Numbered from the stretch's first letter, positions 44,288-52,442 are shown. The stretch: DNA of 64,000 nucleotides from Actinocorallia herbida (GCF_003751225.1 NZ_RJKE01000001.1:3534001-3598000), one strand, 5' to 3'. Made by a program: numbers and translations. Notes: generated by a model from the letters alone, not told the origin.

Positions 44288-44467
44288 CTAGGCGTGGTCC
44301 TGTGCCGTGCCCGTGATGACGGCGTACGCCTCCGCGAGGTCGCGGAGCTGGGCCGTGCTCGATTCGGCCTGCTTGCGGGAGATGTACTCCGCCCGGCCTT
44401 TGATCGCCTTGAGGATCGCCAGGCGCGTCTCGTCCCGCGCCCTCTGCTCGCTGCTCGTCACCGCCAT
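44288..44467 (-). CDS. Conserved-looking 59-residue hypothetical protein
   Basis: ATG at 44467 to TAG at 44288 encodes 59 residues: MAVTSSEQRARDETRLAILK and onward through AIKGRAEYISRKQAESS and LRDLAEAYAVITGT. The composition (Glu, Arg, Lys, Ala; no low complexity) and the helical heptad-like pattern look like a real cytoplasmic protein. Codon third positions are GC-rich as in neighbouring genes. It is predicted to be almost entirely alpha-helical. No function is recognised. It is convergent with irtB and divergent from the ATP-grasp fusion; 44468-44663 has no clear promoter. Confidence 0.65.
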   Translation of the reverse strand: MAVTSSEQRARDETRLAILKAIKGRAEYISRKQAESSTAQLRDLAEAYAVITGTAQDHA

Positions 44468-44663
44468 GCCCGCACACTACGGCCCGCCGTCGTGGCCGAG
44501 GGGTCACCGTACGGGTTCCGTTCTCATTGCCCGGCGGGGGTGCCCGAGGCCGCGCCTGTGCCGGTGCGAAGGGTATGGGCTTGGTCACTTGACGCGATTC
44601 GGGGCGTGAGTTGGGGAGTTGGTGGGCATTTGTCCGGCATATCGACTTTGGGTGTTGAGAGAG

Positions 44664-47153
44664 ATGCAGGAGAGACCGGAATCCGTCGCCGTCGGAGTAG
44701 AGGAGGAGTTCCACCTGGTGGACCTGCGGACGCGGCGGCTCGTGCCGCGCGCGGACGCGGTGCTGGAGAGGTTGCAGGCCGAGCGGTTCTCCACCGAGCT
44801 GCAGCGGTCGGTGGTGGAGACGAACTCCAGGCCGTTCGTATCGCTCGCGGACCTCGCGGAGGATCTCGCGGCGCTGCGGCGCGGGGTCGTGGAGCAGGCC
44901 GAAGGGGCCGGGCTGGGCGCGGTGGCGGCGGGAACCGTCCCGATCGTCGACATGGAGGCGCTCGACGTCACGCCCGACCCGCGCTACGAGAACATGCTGG
45001 AGGAGTACCAGCTGCTCGCGCGCGAGCAGCTGATCTGCGGGACGCAGGTGCACGTCGAGGTGCCGGACCGTGACCTCGCGGTGCGGGTCGCGCACCGGGT
45101 CGCGCCGTGGACGCCGGTGCTGCTGGCGCTGTCGGCGTCGTCGCCGTTCTGGCTGGGGGAGGACTCCGGCTACGCCAGCGCCCGGACGCTGCTGTGGTCG
45201 CGCTGGCCGACGACGGGGCCGCCGCCGCGGGTGGAGAGCGCGCAGGAGTACGACGACCTGATCGCCGACCTCATCCGGACGGGCGTCATCACCGATCCGG
45301 GGATGATCTACTACGACCTGAGGCCGTCCTCCCACCTTCCGACGCTCGAGCTGCGCATCCCGGACTCGTGCCCCCGTGTCGAGGACGTGACCCTGCTCGC
45401 CGGGCTGTTCCGGGCCCTGGTCGTCGCCGCGCTCCAGGATCTCGAGGAGGGGCGGCCGCCGATCCGGTCGCGGTCGGAGCTGGTCCGCGCGCAGACCTGG
45501 CGGGCCGCCCGCGAGGGACTCGAAGGCGAACTCGTCGATCCGGTCGGCGGGCGGCCGTTCGCCGCGGCGCTGGTCGTGCACCGGCTCCTGGACCGGCTCA
45601 GGCCCGTCCTGGAGGAGAACGGGGACTGGGACCTGGTCGCGGAGCTCGCCCACGCGTCGCTGGAGCGGGGCAGCTCGGCGGCCAGGCAGCGCGCCGCGTT
45701 CGCGGCCGGCGGGCTGGAGGAGGTCGTCGACCTGCTCGTCGCCGAGACGCGCATGCACACCGAGAGCGGGCCGGAGAAGCCGCGCACCCGGGTGATGGAG
45801 ATGCTGCGGGGCTACGACAGCTCCGCCGACGAGGCGATCGTGTTCGACCGGACGGCCCGCCGCCCCTATGGCCTCGTCCTGACCGCGTTCGACCGGCTCG
45901 GTCCCGAGGGCGTCGCCGCACGGGAGGACCGCCGCGACGAGGTCCAGCGCGGGCTCGGCATGTTCTTCCGCACCGGCGACGCCGAAGACCGGCTGTTCCC
46001 CTTCGACCTGTTCCCCCGGATCGTCGCGGGCCAGGACTGGGGCGCGGTCTCCACCGGGCTCGCCCAGCGCGCCAGAGCCCTCGAGGCCTTCCTCGACGAC
46101 GCCTACGGCGATCGTGAGATCGTCAAGGACGGCGTGGTGTCCGCCGCACTGATCGACTCTTCGCCCGGGATGCGGCCGGAAGGGCGGCTGGTCGTGCCCG
46201 GGGTGGTCCGGTGCGCGGTGACCGGCACCGATCTCGTCCGTACCAGCGCGGGCCGCTGGTACGTGCTGGAGGACAACCTGCGGGTCCCGTCGGGCATCGG
46301 GTACGCGATGGCGAACCGGTGGCTCGCGGCGCGGGTGCTGCCCGAACTCGTCAGGGCGGCGCCGACGTCCTCGCCGCGCCGGGCGGTGGCCGTTCTGCGG
46401 GAGGCGCTGACGCACCAGTCGCGGGCGCTCGCGCTGGTGAGCGAGGGCCCGGCGGACGCGGCGTTCTACGAGCACCGGCTGCTGGCCTCCGAGCTCGGTG
46501 TGCCGCTGGTCGTCCCGGGCGACCTGCGGGTGGACGCGCGGCACCGGGTCTTCGCGGGCGACGTCCCCGTCGAGGTGCTGTACCGGCGGATCGAGGAGGC
46601 CGACCTGTTCGCGGCGGTCCCCGGCCTCCGGGACGCGCTCGCCGAGGGGACGCTGACCCTCGCCAACGCGCCCGGCAACGGACTCGCCGACGACAAGGCC
46701 CTGTACAGCTACGTTCCCGACTTCATCTCCTATTACCTGGACGAGACGCCGATCCTGGACAACGTGCCGACCTTCCTGTGCCGGGAGCCCGACCGGCTCG
46801 CCGAGGTGCTGGACCGGCTCGCCGAACTCGTCGTCAAGCCCGTCGACGGGTACGGCGGCAGGGGCGTCGTGATCGGCCCCGACGCGTCGCCCGCCGAGCT
46901 GGCCGAGGTCCGGGCCCTGATCACCGCGGATCCCGCGGCCTGGATCGCGCAGGAGACGATCGAGCTCTCGACCCACCCGACCTTCGCGGGCGGGCGGCTG
47001 GAACCCCGGGCCGTCGATCTGCGGGCCTTCGTGTGCATGGGCGCCGAGACCGAGGTGGTGCCGCTCGCCTTGACGCGGGTCGCGGAGGCGGGCAGCCGGA
47101 TCGTCAACTCCTCGCGCGGCGGCGGCTCGAAGGACACCTGGCTTCTCTCCTGA
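44664..47153 (+). CDS. Carboxylate-amine ligase (YbdK/GCS2 type) fused to circularly permuted ATP-grasp
   Basis: 829 residues. The first half (about 8-360) is the glutamate-cysteine ligase family 2 fold (VGVEEEFHLVD at 10-20, LICGTQVHVEV near 122 and ELRIPDSCPR near 230). The second half (about 395-825) is a circularly permuted type-2 ATP-grasp domain (VLEDNLRVPSGIGYAMANRW near 535-554; LVVKPVDGYGGRGVVIGP near 725). Both halves are ATP-dependent amide ligases, so one chain could join two amino acids or amines in sequence. ATG at 44664 has GAGAGAG upstream; an ATG at 44619 is in frame. It is 22 bases before the amidotransferase gene. Confidence 0.85.
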   Translation: MQERPESVAVGVEEEFHLVDLRTRRLVPRADAVLERLQAERFSTELQRSVVETNSRPFVSLADLAEDLAALRRGVVEQAEGAGLGAVAAGTVPIVDMEALDVTPDPRYENMLEEYQLLAREQLICGTQVHVEVPDRDLAVRVAHRVAPWTPVLLALSASSPFWLGEDSGYASARTLLWSRWPTTGPPPRVESAQEYDDLIADLIRTGVITDPGMIYYDLRPSSHLPTLELRIPDSCPRVEDVTLLAGLFRALVVAALQDLEEGRPPIRSRSELVRAQTWRAAREGLEGELVDPVGGRPFAAALVVHRLLDRLRPVLEENGDWDLVAELAHASLERGSSAARQRAAFAAGGLEEVVDLLVAETRMHTESGPEKPRTRVMEMLRGYDSSADEAIVFDRTARRPYGLVLTAFDRLGPEGVAAREDRRDEVQRGLGMFFRTGDAEDRLFPFDLFPRIVAGQDWGAVSTGLAQRARALEAFLDDAYGDREIVKDGVVSAALIDSSPGMRPEGRLVVPGVVRCAVTGTDLVRTSAGRWYVLEDNLRVPSGIGYAMANRWLAARVLPELVRAAPTSSPRRAVAVLREALTHQSRALALVSEGPADAAFYEHRLLASELGVPLVVPGDLRVDARHRVFAGDVPVEVLYRRIEEADLFAAVPGLRDALAEGTLTLANAPGNGLADDKALYSYVPDFISYYLDETPILDNVPTFLCREPDRLAEVLDRLAELVVKPVDGYGGRGVVIGPDASPAELAEVRALITADPAAWIAQETIELSTHPTFAGGRLEPRAVDLRAFVCMGAETEVVPLALTRVAEAGSRIVNSSRGGGSKDTWLLS

Positions 47154-47175
47154 GGACGAAAGGACAAAAAGTAAA

Positions 47176-48945
47176 ATGTGTGGCTTTTGTGGTGAAATCC
47201 GATTCGACGGCAACCCCGCCGACGTGGACGCCGTGGCGCGGATGAACACCTGCCTGGAGTCCCGCGGTCCGGACGGCTCCGGCGTCTGGGCGTCCGGCGG
47301 GTTCGCGCTCGGACATCGGCGGCTCAAGATCATCGACCTGTCCGACCGGGCCGCCCAGCCGATGATCGACAGCGAGCTCGGCCTCTCCGGCGTCTTCAAC
47401 GGCTGCGTCTACAACTACAAGGAACTGCGCGATGAGCTCCAGGCCGACGGCTACCGGTTCTTCTCCACCTCCGATACCGAGGTCCTGCTCAAGGGCTACC
47501 ACCGGTGGGGGCGCGACTTCGTCTCCCATCTGAAGGGCATGTTCGCCTTCGCCCTGCGCGAGCGCGACACGGGCGTGGTGATCCTCGGCCGCGACAGGCT
47601 CGGGATCAAACCCCTTTACCTCACTCGGTCGCCGGACCGCCTGAGGTTCGCCTCCACCCTTCCGGCGCTGCTGGCGGGCGGGGGAGTGGACACCTCCCTC
47701 GATCTTGTGGCTCTGCACCACTACATGACGTTCCACTCGGTCGTCCCCGCGCCCCGGACGATCCTGGCCGGGGTCGAGAAGCTGCCCGCCGCGACGGTCC
47801 GGACGGTCCAGCCGGACGGCTCGTTCGAGGACCACGTCTACTGGCGGCCCTCCTTCACCCGGCATGTGGACCTCCCCGAGGAGGAATGGCCCGGGGCCGT
47901 CCTGGAGTCCCTGCGGACCGCCGTGGCGCGCCGGATGGTCGCCGACGTGCCCGTCGGGGTGCTCCTCTCCGGTGGGATCGACTCCAGTCTGATCGTCGCG
48001 CTGCTCGCCGAGGCGGGCCAGCACGGGCTCGCCACCTTCAGCATCGGCTTCCAGGCCGCGGGAGGGGAATCGGGCGACGAGTTCGAGTACTCCGATCTCG
48101 TGGCCCGCGAGTTCGGCACCGACCACCACCGGATCCACATCGGCGACGACCGCCTGCTCGGCGCCCTGCACGGTGCCGTCGGGGCGATGAGCGAGCCCAT
48201 GGTCAGCCACGACTGCGTGGCCTTCTACCTGCTGTCGCAGGAGGTGTCGAAGCACGTCAAGGTCGTCCAGTCCGGGCAGGGCGCGGACGAGATCTTCGCC
48301 GGATACGACTGGTATCCGCCGCTCGCCGGAACCCCGCGAGGGCGGGCCGCCGAGGACTACGCCAAGGTCTTCTTCGACCGGCCGCACGCCGATCTCGCCG
48401 GCCAGCTGAGCCCCCGGTACCTGGGCGAGGATCACAGCACCGCCTTCGTGCGGGCCCGTTTCGCCGAGCCGGGCGCCACCGAGGCCGTCGACGCGGCCCT
48501 GCGGCTGGACAGCACGGTCATGCTGGTCGAAGACCCCGTGAAGCGCGTCGACAACATGACCATGGCCTTCGGGCTCGAGGCCCGCACGCCGTTCCTCGAT
48601 CACGAGGTCGTCGAACTGGCCGGAGCCTGCCCGCCCGCTCTCAAACTCGCCCAAGGCGGCAAGGGCGTGGTGAAGCGGGCGGCCCGGGGCGTCGTCCCGG
48701 ACGCGGTGATCGACCGGACCAAGGGCTCCTTCCCCGTCCCGGCGATCCGCCACCTTTCCGGTCCCTATCTGGATCTCGCCAGGGAGGCGCTGACCGACCC
48801 GGCCGCCAAGGCGCGCGGCCTGTTCGATGAGGACTATGTCACCCGGCTTCTGGCCGCGCCGACCGAGCACCGCACCACGCTCGGGGCGAACGCGTTGTGG
48901 CAGCTCGCGCTGCTCGAGCTGTGGCTACAGAAGCATGGGATTTAG
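47176..48945 (+). CDS. Asparagine-synthetase-like amidotransferase (N-acetylglutaminylglutamine amidotransferase type)
   Basis: 589 residues. MCGFCGEI puts the glutaminase nucleophile at Cys2, exposed after Met removal. The glutaminase domain runs to about 215; the synthetase domain has the PP-loop motif LLSGGIDSS (263-271) and FGLEARTPFLDHEVVELA near 465. It transfers glutamine-derived ammonia to an AMP-activated carboxylate. Length and motifs match the enzyme that amidates N-acetyl-Gln-Gln in osmoprotectant synthesis, but its usual partner (an acetyltransferase/ATP-grasp protein) is not seen here; the ligase fusion before it may supply the dipeptide. Confidence 0.87.
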   Translation: MCGFCGEIRFDGNPADVDAVARMNTCLESRGPDGSGVWASGGFALGHRRLKIIDLSDRAAQPMIDSELGLSGVFNGCVYNYKELRDELQADGYRFFSTSDTEVLLKGYHRWGRDFVSHLKGMFAFALRERDTGVVILGRDRLGIKPLYLTRSPDRLRFASTLPALLAGGGVDTSLDLVALHHYMTFHSVVPAPRTILAGVEKLPAATVRTVQPDGSFEDHVYWRPSFTRHVDLPEEEWPGAVLESLRTAVARRMVADVPVGVLLSGGIDSSLIVALLAEAGQHGLATFSIGFQAAGGESGDEFEYSDLVAREFGTDHHRIHIGDDRLLGALHGAVGAMSEPMVSHDCVAFYLLSQEVSKHVKVVQSGQGADEIFAGYDWYPPLAGTPRGRAAEDYAKVFFDRPHADLAGQLSPRYLGEDHSTAFVRARFAEPGATEAVDAALRLDSTVMLVEDPVKRVDNMTMAFGLEARTPFLDHEVVELAGACPPALKLAQGGKGVVKRAARGVVPDAVIDRTKGSFPVPAIRHLSGPYLDLAREALTDPAAKARGLFDEDYVTRLLAAPTEHRTTLGANALWQLALLELWLQKHGI

Positions 48946-48996
48946 CGGTCTATCCTGCGTGTGGAAGCAGTCGTCAACGTCTCGGGGGAGGCCGCA

Positions 48997-49746
48997 TTGT
49001 GCCGTCATTTCGTCTGGCTGGGAGTCGAACGCACGGTCGAGGACCTCGTCCTCAAGCCGGCCTACGGGCTGCCCCGGCAGGCCGATAGGCCCCGCTGGCA
49101 GCACATCGACCTGATCAACCGCGACGGCTTCGGCATCGGCTGGTTCGCCGCCGACGGCCATGCCGTCACCTACCGGCGCACCGGCCCGTTCGAGGCGGAC
49201 CCGGACTTCCCGGCCTTCGCCGCCGAGGTCCGCGGCACCTGCGTCGTGGGCGCGGCGCGCGGCGCGAGCCCCGGCATGCCGATCGAGGAGGCCGCCACCG
49301 CGCCCTTCACCAACGGCAAGGCGCTCCTCTCCTTGAACGGCCACCTGAACGTCGCCCTCGCCACCCACCTCCACGACCCGTCCTACGTCCCGGAATCCAC
49401 CTGCGACGCCGCCTTCCTGGCCCAGCTCCTCTGGCAGCGCCTGGACGCGGGCACGGCCCTGGTGGCGGCGGTCCCCGACCTGGTCCGCGACATCGCCGCG
49501 AACGACTCCAACGCCTGCCTCAACCTCCTGGCGACCGACGGCTCCGTGGTCGTCGCCACCACCTGGGGCGAGACCCTCTGCTACCGCGAGGCTCCCGAGG
49601 GCGTCATCGTGGCCAGCGAACCCCACGACTACGAGCCCCACTGGGTCACCGTCCCGGACCGCCACCTCCTGATCGCCACGCCCACCGGCGTCAAGGTCAC
49701 CGCCCTCGACCCCGTGGCCGCCCCCGCCCTCACCGACCCGGTCTGA
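48997..49746 (+). CDS. Class II glutamine amidotransferase, EgtC-like
   Basis: 249 residues. The start is TTG at 48997: it follows GGGGGAGG at ideal distance and makes Cys residue 2 (LCRHFVWLG), the N-terminal nucleophile required by this family. The longer GTG start at 48961 would bury it. Further glutaminase motifs are VGAARGASPG and LLSLNGHLN (about 83-115). EgtC removes the gamma-glutamyl group in ergothioneine synthesis. Here the neighbours are a GCS2-type ligase and an amidotransferase, so it may trim a gamma-glutamyl intermediate of their product. No other ergothioneine gene is in the window. Confidence 0.87.
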   Translation: MCRHFVWLGVERTVEDLVLKPAYGLPRQADRPRWQHIDLINRDGFGIGWFAADGHAVTYRRTGPFEADPDFPAFAAEVRGTCVVGAARGASPGMPIEEAATAPFTNGKALLSLNGHLNVALATHLHDPSYVPESTCDAAFLAQLLWQRLDAGTALVAAVPDLVRDIAANDSNACLNLLATDGSVVVATTWGETLCYREAPEGVIVASEPHDYEPHWVTVPDRHLLIATPTGVKVTALDPVAAPALTDPV

Positions 49747-49754
49747 CCGGTCCG

Positions 49755-49811
49755 CGCGCGGGCCCTCCCCTGATCGACAGGGGGACGGCCCGCGCGGCGT
49801 CGTGCATTTTT
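49755..49811 (+). terminator. Intrinsic terminator with T-tract
   Basis: CGCGCGGGCC (49755-49764) pairs with GGCCCGCGCG (49787-49796). CCCCT/AGGGG extends the inside. A run of five T (49807-49811) follows, rare in this window. It separates the amidotransferase genes from the protease operon. Confidence 0.78.
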
Positions 49812-49887
49812 GTGATCCTCTCATATGCGGGTGCCCTCGTTCGGGTATCAACCATTCGGCATGGTTTCCGAATGGAGGTGAGCGAGC

Positions 49888-49905
49888 ATGCCGGACACCC
49901 CGTGA
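49888..49905 (+). CDS. Possible five-codon leader minigene
   Basis: GGAGGTGA (49874-49881) lies six bases before an ATG that opens only MPDTP and a TGA. That TGA overlaps a GTG (49902) as GTGA, which starts the next gene in another frame. The next gene has no ribosome site of its own, so it may be translated by re-initiation. It could also be chance. Confidence 0.35.
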   Translation: MPDTP

Positions 49906-50138
49906 GACCTCCGGAGATCATCGTCCGGATGAGGGCCGGATCAGCGGTCCGAGGGCTGGTCGAGAACCTGGGTGTCGCGCTGGAGCCGCTGTACCCGGGC
50001 GTGGCCGACCCCGAGATGGCGACGTGGTACCACGCCGTCCTCAGCGAGAGGGCCGACGCGGACGCCGTCGTGGAAAGGCTGCTCGACCAGGCAGATGTGG
50101 CATCGGCATATGTGAAACCGCAGGCGAGCGCGCCGTGA
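49902..50138 (+). CDS. Free-standing homologue of the protease N-terminal (propeptide-like) domain
   Basis: About 78 residues from GTG 49902 (alternative in-frame starts 49872 and 49812). It begins RPPEIIVRMRAGSAVRG and ends DQADVASAYVKPQ. The neighbouring subtilase carries the same pattern in its first 131 residues, starting AELICVTKADS and ending RLEVVEAAYVKPR. This ferredoxin-like layout resembles the I9 inhibitor/propeptide of subtilases. A separate copy could fold or inhibit the protease in trans. Cytoplasmic: no signal peptide. Similarity is judged by eye and is weaker than for the C-terminal module. Confidence 0.65.
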   Translation: MRPPEIIVRMRAGSAVRGLVENLGVALEPLYPGVADPEMATWYHAVLSERADADAVVERLLDQADVASAYVKPQASAP

Positions 50139-50157
50139 CAGCGAGCGGGGGGCCACG

Positions 50158-51918
50158 ATGGCGGAAAGGTCAATGGCCGGGCAGGGAAACGAAGGCCACG
50201 CGGAACGGACGACTTATGGAAGCGCCGAACTGATCTGTGTGACGAAAGCCGATTCGGATGTGCGGATAACCCCGCGGGAGGCGTTCTCCCCGAGAGGGGA
50301 GAACGTCCAGGGCCTGCACGAGCTGGCGTCGTCGCCGGACGTCGTGATGACCCCGCTCTTCGGGGCCGACGCCGAACGCCTGCGTGGCCGGTCGGCCGAG
50401 GCGAGCCCGAACGGTGAGGTGGACGTCGCCACCGAGAACCTCGACCGGATGGCGCGCTGCTACCACGTGGACGCGCCGGAGTCCCGCTTCGCGGAACTGG
50501 CCGACCGGCTGATGCGGCTGGAGGTCGTAGAGGCCGCCTACGTCAAACCGCGGAGCGAACTGGCCCGCGTCATGGAGGACGAGCGGACGACCGAGGCGAT
50601 CAACGAGATGCTCCCGGTCGTCGGCGAGGCCCCCGCGGTGACACCCGACTTCACGTCGCACCAGGGCTACCTCGGTGCGGCGCCGGCCGGAGTGGACGCG
50701 GCTTTCGCGTGGACGCGGCCGGGCGGCAGGGGCACCGGGGTGCGGATCATCGACTGCGAGTGGGGCTGGCGCTTCAGCCATGAGGACCTGGTGCAGAACC
50801 AGGGCGGGGTGATCGCCGGGACGAACAGCAGCGACAGCAACCACGGCACGGCGGTCCTCGGCGAGATCAGCGGCGACGCCAACACGATGGGGATCACGGG
50901 AATCTCCCCGGACGCGGTGATCAGCGCGTCCTCGTTCTCCGAGCCGACCGCGACGGCGATCAAGTCCGCGGCGGACCGGCTGTCTCCGGGGGACATCCTG
51001 CTGCTGGAGATCCATCGGCCGGGGCCGCGCGCGACGGGCTCAGGCCAGCAGGGCTTCATCGCGGTCGAGTGGTGGCCCGACGACTATCTGGCGATCCGGT
51101 ACGCCGTGAACAAGGGCGTGATCGTTGTGGAGGCGGCCGGCAACGGCGCCGAGAACCTCGACGACACGGTCTACGACGCCCCGGCGGCGGGGTTCCCCGC
51201 ATGGTGGCGGAATCCGTTCCGGCGTGACGGGCTGGACGCGGGTGCGGTGCTCGTCGGCGCGGGCGCGCCGCCGCCCGGAACCCACGGCCGCGACTGGGGA
51301 CCCGACCGGTCCCGGCTCGACTTCTCCAACCACGGGGCCTGCCTGGACGCCCAAGGGTGGGGCCGGGAGGTGACCACCACCGGGTACGGGGATCTTCAGG
51401 GCGGTATGAACCCGGACTTCTGGTACACCGACCGCTTCAGTGGGACGTCGAGCGCGTCGCCGATGGTCACCGGGTCGCTGGCGTGCGTGCAGGGTGTCCT
51501 CAAGGCCGCGGGGCGGGTTCCGCTGTCCCCCGCGCGCGCCAGGGAGATACTGCGCGCGACGGGCGCGCCGCAGCAGGACGCGCCAGGACGGCCCGCCTCC
51601 CAGCGCATCGGCAACCGTCCGGACCTGCGCGCCCTCATCCCGATGGCGTTGCGGACCCAGCAGTGGGGCGGGGTGCAGTTCCACGGCACCCTCGCGGCCG
51701 GACAGACCGCCCGCTGGTTCACGCACAGCTGGCCCGCGCACTGGCACGTCGTGTGGACGGTCGTGCCGACGAGCCCGCAGCCGGGCGCGCCGCAGCTGAC
51801 GTGGCGGGTCAGGACCGAGCGGTCGAGTGACAGGTTCGCGGCCTACTGGATCGACGTGACCAACAAGACCGGAGCGCCGGTGGACTTCGAGGCGCGTTTC
51901 GACGTCCTCGGCTGGTGA
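50158..51918 (+). CDS. Cytoplasmic S8 (subtilisin-family) serine protease with N- and C-terminal accessory modules
   Basis: 586 residues with no signal peptide or membrane anchor. Residues about 23-131 form a propeptide-like domain. The S8 domain (about 170-475) keeps the full triad: Asp199 in VRIIDCEWGW, His229 in SNHGTAVLGE and Ser431 in FSGTSSASP, with oxyanion Asn329 in AAGNGAEN. Residues about 503-586 are a separate Trp-rich beta module repeated in the next gene. The residue after the catalytic Asp is Cys, where most subtilases have Thr. ATG 50158 follows a G-rich site; ATG 50173 is also possible. Substrate unknown; the operon's small proteins are candidates. Confidence 0.87.
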   Translation: MAERSMAGQGNEGHAERTTYGSAELICVTKADSDVRITPREAFSPRGENVQGLHELASSPDVVMTPLFGADAERLRGRSAEASPNGEVDVATENLDRMARCYHVDAPESRFAELADRLMRLEVVEAAYVKPRSELARVMEDERTTEAINEMLPVVGEAPAVTPDFTSHQGYLGAAPAGVDAAFAWTRPGGRGTGVRIIDCEWGWRFSHEDLVQNQGGVIAGTNSSDSNHGTAVLGEISGDANTMGITGISPDAVISASSFSEPTATAIKSAADRLSPGDILLLEIHRPGPRATGSGQQGFIAVEWWPDDYLAIRYAVNKGVIVVEAAGNGAENLDDTVYDAPAAGFPAWWRNPFRRDGLDAGAVLVGAGAPPPGTHGRDWGPDRSRLDFSNHGACLDAQGWGREVTTTGYGDLQGGMNPDFWYTDRFSGTSSASPMVTGSLACVQGVLKAAGRVPLSPARAREILRATGAPQQDAPGRPASQRIGNRPDLRALIPMALRTQQWGGVQFHGTLAAGQTARWFTHSWPAHWHVVWTVVPTSPQPGAPQLTWRVRTERSSDRFAAYWIDVTNKTGAPVDFEARFDVLGW

Positions 51919-51930
51919 AGGGAGAAGAGC

Positions 51931-52185
51931 ATGCGCGTGGGCACGCAGTTCACCGGGGCCCTCGGCCCCGGGCAGACCGGCCAGTGGTTCACCCACAGCT
52001 GGCCCCAGGATTGGCACGTCACCTGGAACTTCATGCCGACCACCCCGCAGCCCGGTGGCCCGCAGATCGAGTGGGAGGTCGACGTGGAGCGCGCGTCGGC
52101 GACGTCGGTGACCTACTGGTTCACCGTCAAGAACCTAGGGTCCGCGCCGACGGACTTCGAGGCGCGGTACGCCGTCCTGAACTAG
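51931..52185 (+). CDS. Free-standing copy of the protease C-terminal module
   Basis: 84 residues, aligned without gaps over its length to residues about 506-586 of the preceding protease; by eye a little over half are identical. Shared blocks are GQTxxWFTHSWP, WHVxW, PTxPQPGxPQ, and DFEAR near the end. AGGGAG precedes the ATG. It is rich in Trp and predicted all-beta. It may compete with or replace the protease's own module for a ligand or substrate, or assemble with it. No named family is recognised. Confidence 0.8.
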   Translation: MRVGTQFTGALGPGQTGQWFTHSWPQDWHVTWNFMPTTPQPGGPQIEWEVDVERASATSVTYWFTVKNLGSAPTDFEARYAVLN

Positions 52186-52194
52186 GAGAACCCC

Positions 52195-52401
52195 ATGCAC
52201 GTGAACATCACCATCACCGATGCCGGGCGCCCGTCAGAGGGGCCGGATTCCTGGGGCGCGGGGACGCCGTCGGCCGTCGAGGTCCTCGACGGGGGTCCCG
52301 CGCCCGCCGGACCGCCGGAGCAGGCCGCGGACCGCGATCGCTCCTTCGGCACACCGCTGCTGCGGGCCATGGACGCCGGAGCGGCCCCGTCTCCGAACTG
52401 A
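52195..52401 (+). CDS. 68-residue Pro/Gly/Ala-rich peptide, candidate protease substrate or precursor
   Basis: The ATG has AGGAG seven bases upstream and lies nine bases after the module gene stop, so translation is well supported. The sequence starts MHVNITITDAG, then is low-complexity and acidic, with Pro, Gly and Ala. A D-(A/G)-G motif appears three times (residues 9-11, 32-34, 60-62), the last near the C-terminus as MDAGAAPSPN. There is no Cys, no membrane segment and no secretion signal. Placed last in a protease operon, it could be a substrate that is cut into small peptides, or an inhibitor. No family recognised. Confidence 0.62.
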   Translation: MHVNITITDAGRPSEGPDSWGAGTPSAVEVLDGGPAPAGPPEQAADRDRSFGTPLLRAMDAGAAPSPN

Positions 52402-52412
52402 GTTCGAGTGGA

Positions 52413-52442
52413 GCGGGCCGCCCGCCCTGGCGAGCGGCCCGC
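52413..52442 (+). terminator. Hairpin closing the protease operon
   Basis: GCGGGCCGC (52413-52421) and GCGGCCCGC (52434-52442) form a perfect 9-bp stem with a 12-base loop, 11 bases after the peptide gene. From here to 52656 I see no convincing gene. Confidence 0.68.

Noticed and set aside
44589-44594. TTGACG as -35 of the ligase operon
   Set aside because: No acceptable -10 lies 16-19 bases downstream.
43959-47399. Long minus-strand frame opposite the ligase fusion
   Set aside because: Antisense shadow with no motif; it also conflicts with the 59-residue gene at 44288 and with the plus-strand ligase.
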